Below, piece by piece: positions 5,908 to 10,176 of a DNA stretch of 10,176 nucleotides. The notes under the pieces were generated by a model. It was not told the origin of the DNA and ran no database searches. It worked only from the letters and a program-made list of their open reading frames with translations. Position numbers and translations under genes: made by a program. Source of the stretch: an uncultured Bacilli bacterium (GTDB lineage: Bacteria > Bacillota_I > Bacilli_A > RF39 > UBA660); assembly GCA_944371685.1 (NCBI GenBank), contig CALVXV010000036.1:1-10176 (forward strand), read 5' to 3'. Each line of letters opens with the position of its first letter. The stretch's first letter is position 1.

Positions 5908-8055
5908 TTATATTCTAAGTGGATTAAGTTCAATATCAACATTAATCTTCTTCTTATAATGATTTAAAATAAATTCTAAACTATCCAAAATATCTTTAGT
6001 CTTTTTAAACTTAATAATAATTTGCACGTAATATATATTATTAACCTTCGGCATACTAGCAAAAGCCGGTCCTAAAACAGTCACATTTGATAAATTACTT
6101 TTCAAATAAGTCACAATCTTTGATGCCTCACTAAAAACCTCATCATCATTTTTGCCACTAACCTTAATTAAACAAAGATTATAATAAGGAGGATACTTAA
6201 GCACCTTTCTAATCTTCATCTCCTCATTATAAAAACTATCATAATCATTGTCCTTCGCATAAACCATACTATAATGATTAACATTAAAACCTTGAATAAT
6301 AACCTCACCAGGTAACTGAGCCCTACCAGCTCGCCCAGCCACTTGACTCAAAAGTTCATAAGTCCTCTCACTACTTCTAAAATCTGGAATATTAAGTGAT
6401 GCATCACCATTAATCACACAAACCAAAGTAACCAAAGGAAAATCCAACCCCTTCGCAATCATCTGTGTACCAACCAAAACATTATACTTATTACTCTTAA
6501 AATCATCAATTATCCGTTTATGCGTCCCTTTATTTCTCGTCGTATCTTGATCCATTCGAATAACTCTAGCACCTCTAAATTCTTCTTTAATTAAACTCTC
6601 TAACCTCTCTGTTCCCATACCTAAAGAATTAATATTCTTACTATGACAAATAGGACATTCAACTAACCTAGGCACAGTATAATCACAGTAATGACACTTC
6701 ATAATATTGCCATGCTTATGATAAGTAAGCGGTATATCACAGTTTGGACACTTGTGTGTAAAACCACAATCCTTACAAGTAATAACTGTCGAATAACCCC
6801 TTCTATTAAGTAAAACTAAAATCTGTTCCCCCTTACTTAATCTATCATTTACCTTCTCTTTAAAAATCTCTGAAAAAACTCGGTTTCCCTTCTTAAACTC
6901 CTCCTTCATATCTACTAAATAAACCTCAGGCATTTTTTTATTCACTCTATTTTTCATCACCAAAAGCTCATAAATACCAATTTTAGCCCTCGTATAACTC
7001 TCTACACTCGGTGTCGCACTTCCTAAAATAACCGGAATATTATAAGTCTTACCCCTTCTAAGTGCCACATCAATTGCATTATATCTCGGTACATTTTCTT
7101 GTTTATAAGTACTCGAATGTTCTTCATCTATAATAATAATTCCTAAATTATTAAATGGTGCGAATATCGCACTACGAGCCCCAATAACAATTAAAACCTC
7201 TTTTCTCTCAATCTTTCGCCACTCATCATACTTCTCACCATTACTAAGTCCACTATGTAATATAGCCACAACTTTACCAAATCTTTTTTTAAAAATTTCT
7301 ACCACCTGCGGTGTCAAACTAATTTCCGGCACAAGTAAAATAGCCTCTTTACCTTGCTTCAAAACTTTCTCAATCAACTTAATATAAACAAGTGTTTTAC
7401 CACTGCCAGTCACTCCATATAATAAATAAGGTTTAAACTTATCAAAACAAACCTTATCTAAAACTTCCCTTTGTTCATCCGTTAAAACATAATCTTTCTT
7501 CTCTATCTCAGTATCATCTTCCAACCGATAAACCTCTTTTAAAACCTCCTTCAAATAACCATTACGAATAAGTGTTTGACAAGCTGATAAAGAAATCTTA
7601 TTAACCTCACTTTTTAAAACCAAGCCATGACTTTTTACATATTCAAACACCTTTTTTTGCCCATCAGTTTTAAACTCACCATCTTTTATAACCTCTAAAT
7701 ACTTTACAAACTTCTTATTAATATTTGTCTTTTGCTTAGCCTTTAAAGCTCTAGGAAGCATCGTTTGATAAGCCAGTGTTAAAGGTGATAATGTTTTTTT
7801 ACTAATATATTTTCCAAGCTCCAGCATTTCTTCATTTAAAACCGGCTTTTCATCCATTAACTTAATAATATCTTTTACTTCATAATCAAAATCTGCCTCA
7901 TCATATATCTTAACAATAAAACCTTCTATATTTCTTTTGCCAAAAGGTACTAAAGCTCGCATTCCAACCATCGCTTTCATTCCCTTTGGGATCTTATAAG
8001 TAAAAGTTTTATCAGTACTCTTAGCCACAACCTCAACTAATATATCCGCAAACAT
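5908..8055 (-). CDS. priA: Primosomal replication-restart helicase PriA
   Basis: PriA recognises stalled forks and D-loops and reloads the replisome, unwinding DNA 3' to 5'. At 715 residues it is full length. Visible in order: an N-terminal 3'-end-binding domain (1-105), a winged helix, Walker A GVTGSGKT (214-221), the DEEH box (310-313), GSATPS (345-350), eight zinc-binding Cys in four CxxC pairs (427/430, 436/439, 454/457, 467/470), and the helicase motifs GTQMIAKGLDFP and QVAGRAGRA. The start has the SD AAGGTGGTGAT three bases from ATG. It is first in its unit, behind an extended -10 promoter that overlaps a LexA-like palindrome. This would tie fork restart to DNA damage, together with the next unit's ruvAB. 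Confidence 0.97.
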   Translation of the reverse strand: MFADILVEVVAKSTDKTFTYKIPKGMKAMVGMRALVPFGKRNIEGFIVKIYDEADFDYEVKDIIKLMDEKPVLNEEMLELGKYISKKTLSPLTLAYQTMLPRALKAKQKTNINKKFVKYLEVIKDGEFKTDGQKKVFEYVKSHGLVLKSEVNKISLSACQTLIRNGYLKEVLKEVYRLEDDTEIEKKDYVLTDEQREVLDKVCFDKFKPYLLYGVTGSGKTLVYIKLIEKVLKQGKEAILLVPEISLTPQVVEIFKKRFGKVVAILHSGLSNGEKYDEWRKIERKEVLIVIGARSAIFAPFNNLGIIIIDEEHSSTYKQENVPRYNAIDVALRRGKTYNIPVILGSATPSVESYTRAKIGIYELLVMKNRVNKKMPEVYLVDMKEEFKKGNRVFSEIFKEKVNDRLSKGEQILVLLNRRGYSTVITCKDCGFTHKCPNCDIPLTYHKHGNIMKCHYCDYTVPRLVECPICHSKNINSLGMGTERLESLIKEEFRGARVIRMDQDTTRNKGTHKRIIDDFKSNKYNVLVGTQMIAKGLDFPLVTLVCVINGDASLNIPDFRSSERTYELLSQVAGRAGRAQLPGEVIIQGFNVNHYSMVYAKDNDYDSFYNEEMKIRKVLKYPPYYNLCLIKVSGKNDDEVFSEASKIVTYLKSNLSNVTVLGPAFASMPKVNNIYYVQIIIKFKKTKDILDSLEFILNHYKKKINVDIELNPLRI

Positions 8056-8076
8056 CTTATCACCACCTTATCTAAC

Positions 8077-8085
8077 ATTATAACA
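8077..8085 (-). promoter_or_regulatory. Extended -10 promoter of priA
   Basis: TGTTATAAT on the minus strand contains TG, one base and a perfect TATAAT (8082-8077), but no good -35 lies 16-18 bases upstream (GTATAA at 17). The start would be near 8070, leaving a leader of about 15 bases. A second TATAAT at 8104-8099 lacks both TG spacing and a -35. Confidence 0.6.
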
Positions 8086-8093
8086 TATGTTCG
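8080..8093 (-). promoter_or_regulatory. Candidate LexA (SOS) box overlapping the priA -10
   Basis: CGAACATATGTTAT on the minus strand matches CGAACRNRYGTTYG at 12 of 14 positions; only the last two bases differ. Its core AACATATGTT is a perfect palindrome. It overlaps the -10 box by three bases. AT-rich DNA makes chance matches likelier, and priA is not a classical SOS gene. Confidence 0.45.
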
Positions 8094-8109
8094 GAAAAAT
8101 TATACATTT

Positions 8110-8148
8110 TTAAAGAAAAAAATCACTAACTTAAAATCTGTGATTTTT
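8110..8148 (-). terminator. Terminator of the serine hydrolase gene
   Basis: On the minus strand AAAAATCAC (8148-8140) pairs perfectly with GTGATTTTT (8126-8118) around a 13-base loop, and the T run continues to 8116, then CTTT. The TAG stop codon straddles the loop and the second arm. Confidence 0.82.
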
Positions 8149-9139
8149 CAGCGCAATAATTTCCTTTTTCCTCATAATATAAATTATTAAACTCTATTGA
8201 TAATTTATGTGTCTGTAAAAATAAACTTTTCATCTTATCAGTCAACCCCAGTGTACTCGTAATTGAAAGAGCAAAAGGATGTTCAGTAAAATTAAGTGAA
8301 ACATCGTTATAATAACCTCCGCCTTCCACATACTCACCATATTTATGAGCTACCTCTATATCTCCTGATTTAACATACTCCAAATTATCCGACTTCTTCA
8401 TATCTGAAATTAATTTCTTCGCATTATCCGTACCTTCTAAATAATATTTATATACCTCTTTTATATAACCATTACCAAGCCTCGGCGATAAATTACCAAA
8501 ATTATCTGAATAATGAATATCATAACCTAAACCAGCCCAATATTCCTTCACTTTTTTCTTACCACCAAGTTCATCTAAAAGCATTGCATAACCAATGTTA
8601 TCACTATACATAATTGTATATTCTAAAACCGTACTTAACTTATACTTAGTTCCAACACTATCCTTTTGAATAATTCCACTACCACCAGCTTTATACTTAG
8701 CTAAATAAGTAAGTTCTTTATTCAAATCAAGCTTACCTTCATCAGCTTGTTTATAAGCATATAAAACAGCCGGCAACTTAGTAACACTAGCCGCATAAAG
8801 CTCACTATCCTCACCCTTGCCAAAACTATAATCACTTTCTAAATCAGTATACATAAAATTCGCATTAACTTTACTATATAGACTAATTATCTCATCTTTC
8901 TTAGCCAAAAGTTCCTCACTAAAATCTTCCTCTTTTAAAACTTCTGTGCTCATACACTTCTTATAAGCTTTCGTACTCTTTGTAATTTTTTCTAAAATCA
9001 AATCAAAGCTTTTACCTATTTCATTACTAAAAGTACCTTCATTAGAAAACAAAAAATAAACACCAATAACTAAAATAAAAACAAAAATAAATAAAATTAA
9101 AAATGACTTCTTCTTAACCTTTCGTTTTCTCTTACTCAT
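8126..9139 (-). CDS. Membrane-anchored beta-lactamase-fold serine hydrolase (class A-like)
   Basis: The protein is 337 residues from the ATG at 9139. A basic N-terminus (MSKRKRKVKKK) and one helix (about 12-31) anchor it, with the domain outside the cell. The penicillin-recognising triad is present: S118-V-T-K121, S179-D-N181 and K266-Y-G. The Glu that deacylates beta-lactams in class A enzymes (in EPELN, about 35 residues after SDN) is missing; that stretch reads NFGNLSPRLGN. I infer a cell-wall D,D-peptidase or a related hydrolase rather than a resistance enzyme. C62 and C329 are the only cysteines and could form a disulfide. A longer frame reaches 9217 but crosses the promoter; GGTGAT four bases before ATG supports 9139. 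Confidence 0.85.
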   Translation of the reverse strand: MSKRKRKVKKKSFLILFIFVFILVIGVYFLFSNEGTFSNEIGKSFDLILEKITKSTKAYKKCMSTEVLKEEDFSEELLAKKDEIISLYSKVNANFMYTDLESDYSFGKGEDSELYAASVTKLPAVLYAYKQADEGKLDLNKELTYLAKYKAGGSGIIQKDSVGTKYKLSTVLEYTIMYSDNIGYAMLLDELGGKKKVKEYWAGLGYDIHYSDNFGNLSPRLGNGYIKEVYKYYLEGTDNAKKLISDMKKSDNLEYVKSGDIEVAHKYGEYVEGGGYYNDVSLNFTEHPFALSITSTLGLTDKMKSLFLQTHKLSIEFNNLYYEEKGNYCAEKSQILS

Positions 9140-9155
9140 AAGTATCACCATTACA

Positions 9156-9184
9156 ATTATACAAAGAAAACAAAATATTTTAAA
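9156..9184 (-). promoter_or_regulatory. Promoter of the serine hydrolase gene
   Basis: TTTAAA (9184-9179) and TATAAT (9161-9156) are 17 bases apart on the minus strand. The start near 9149 falls at the GGTGAT SD, giving a leader of about ten bases. This rules out the longer in-frame start at 9217 for transcripts from this promoter. Confidence 0.68.
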
Positions 9185-9196
9185 GTCATTTCTATT

Positions 9197-9210
9197 AAAA
9201 ATTAATTTTT
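9197..9210. repeat. Perfect 14-base A/T palindrome at the end of the ATPase gene
   Basis: The sequence AAAAATTAATTTTT reads the same on both strands and contains the ATPase stop codon. As an RNA hairpin it would be short and all A-U, so it is a poor terminator; some read-through into the hydrolase gene is likely. Confidence 0.35.
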
Positions 9211-10176
9211 CAAACACCCAATAGGCACAACATAAACACCATCTTTACGCTTATATGCATAATCACCTACACCTGTCACAACCATCAAAAATGAAGGATT
9301 TTTCATTTTACTAGTATCTAATTTATTATTTAATTTTAATAAACTATTAGCCCCTTCTTCTATTAATTTATCTCCACCAAGCTTAATCTCTACAAGTCCA
9401 TAATCACCATTTCTTAAATAGATAACCGCATCACATTCTAAAGAAGATGCATCTTTATAATGATATAAATTTCCATTAAGACTTTCCGCATACACTCTCA
9501 GATCTCTAATACAAAGATTTTCAAATATAAATCCAAAGGTATTTAAATCATTAATTAAGTCAAGAGGTCCTAAACCTAAAGTCGCCGTCGCAATTGAAGG
9601 ATCCACAAAATATCTAGTATCTGCCGTTCTTATAGCTGTTTTACTTCTTAAATTCGGATTCCAAGCCAACACTTCATCTATAACAAATATTTTTTTCAAA
9701 GCATTAATATAAGATAAAACTGTATCAGTATCTAAAGAATATGAATCATTATTAACTATATCATTTTTTAAAGTCATAATAGACGCTTGACTTCCAATAT
9801 TTCGCGCATAACTTCTCATTAAATGTCCCACTCTAGTAGCATCTCTATGCACTCCATCAACCCTTGAAATATCAGAATTAACCACCGCATCATAATAATC
9901 AAAAGCCTGATCTAAAGCAATTTCTCTTTCCATAGTAATACTTCTTGGCCATCCACCTCGGCAACACAAATAAGCAATATCCTCTAATGAAAGTTTATTA
10001 ACTCCATTAACTTCCGCACCTTTAAATAAATCTTGAATACTAACTGTACCATTAGAATCTAATGACTCAAATAAAGTCATCGGCCTCATAAGTAAAAAAG
10101 AAAACCTACCAGTACCAGTATGCGTCATTAAACTTTTATCCACTGGAACGGCCGAACCAGTTAAAATAAATTGTCC
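9202..10176 (-). CDS. AAA ATPase with DUF4143 domain, 5' end outside the window
   Basis: The frame is open to the window edge. Its first residues, GQFILTGSAVPV, match the conserved segment near the end of the AAA_14 ATPase domain, so the Walker motifs lie beyond 10176. A GTG at 10143 is therefore internal. Over the 324 visible residues come the GRF segment (23-25), GGWPRS (74-79), a helical region with a helix-turn-helix-like stretch (about 148-170), and a PD-(D/E)xK-like nuclease-fold core: E219, D249 (in ECDAVIYL) and E263-I-K265. Such proteins are common, often multicopy and poorly understood in gut Firmicutes and Bacteroidetes; roles in DNA binding or mobile-element defence have been suggested. 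Substrate and function are unknown. Confidence 0.85.
   Translation of the reverse strand, partial: GQFILTGSAVPVDKSLMTHTGTGRFSFLLMRPMTLFESLDSNGTVSIQDLFKGAEVNGVNKLSLEDIAYLCCRGGWPRSITMEREIALDQAFDYYDAVVNSDISRVDGVHRDATRVGHLMRSYARNIGSQASIMTLKNDIVNNDSYSLDTDTVLSYINALKKIFVIDEVLAWNPNLRSKTAIRTADTRYFVDPSIATATLGLGPLDLINDLNTFGFIFENLCIRDLRVYAESLNGNLYHYKDASSLECDAVIYLRNGDYGLVEIKLGGDKLIEEGANSLLKLNNKLDTSKMKNPSFLMVVTGVGDYAYKRKDGVYVVPIGCLKN

Noticed and set aside
5907..5939. Internal promoter before fmt (TATAAT at 5912-5907)
   Set aside because: The best -35 candidates sit at 15 or 21 bases spacing and the box overlaps the PriA stop codon; AT-rich chance is enough to explain it.
9140..9217. 26-residue N-terminal extension of the serine hydrolase
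   Set aside because: It overlaps the ATPase stop and the hydrolase promoter, has no SD at its ATG, and adds an extra hydrophobic stretch before a normal basic-plus-TM anchor.
10141..10143. GTG as the start of the DUF4143 ATPase
   Set aside because: The frame continues upstream with GQFILTGSAVP, which is conserved in the family, so the gene is simply cut by the window edge.

Overview
The window is AT-rich and tightly packed, with Gram-positive style signals: TATAAT -10 boxes, strong Shine-Dalgarno (SD) sequences and U-tailed terminators. The products are typical of low-GC Firmicutes. UGG encodes Trp and UGA ends one ORF in an ATGA overlap, so the standard bacterial code fits. I infer an uncultured Bacilli or mollicute-relative gut lineage; no species can be named.

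Almost every protein gene is on the minus strand. In transcription order from the right edge there are three units. (1) A 5'-truncated AAA/DUF4143 ATPase is followed by a membrane-anchored beta-lactamase-fold serine hydrolase, which has its own promoter and terminator. (2) priA, an 8-codon mini-ORF, fmt and two uncharacterised membrane-protein genes form one unit. It starts from an extended -10 promoter carrying a LexA-like box and ends at a terminator hairpin. (3) ruvA-ruvB-queA-miaA starts from another extended -10 promoter whose -35/-10 spacer holds a good LexA (SOS) box. This unit joins Holliday-junction processing to two tRNA-modification enzymes. The usual neighbours tgt (next to queA) and def (between priA and fmt) are absent.

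The most interesting part is the left 330 bases, the only plus-strand gene region. It encodes a 27-residue, almost purely hydrophobic peptide with a strong SD. Facing it is a minus-strand promoter (TTGTCA-17-TATTAT) that should make an RNA of about 120 nt, ending at a hairpin with a U tract just beyond the peptide stop codon. The peptide mRNA can fold its 5' end (27-56) onto its 3' end (227-262) in 28 base pairs. Two short motifs occur directly repeated in the 5' leader and in the antisense-covered 3' UTR. Together this looks like a type I toxin-antitoxin locus with a hok-like fold-back mRNA and an Fst/par-like convergent antisense layout.

Start sites follow a simple ruler: GGTGAT, three or four bases, then ATG. 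This ruler picks the second of two adjacent ATGs for the toxin and a downstream ATG for the serine hydrolase.
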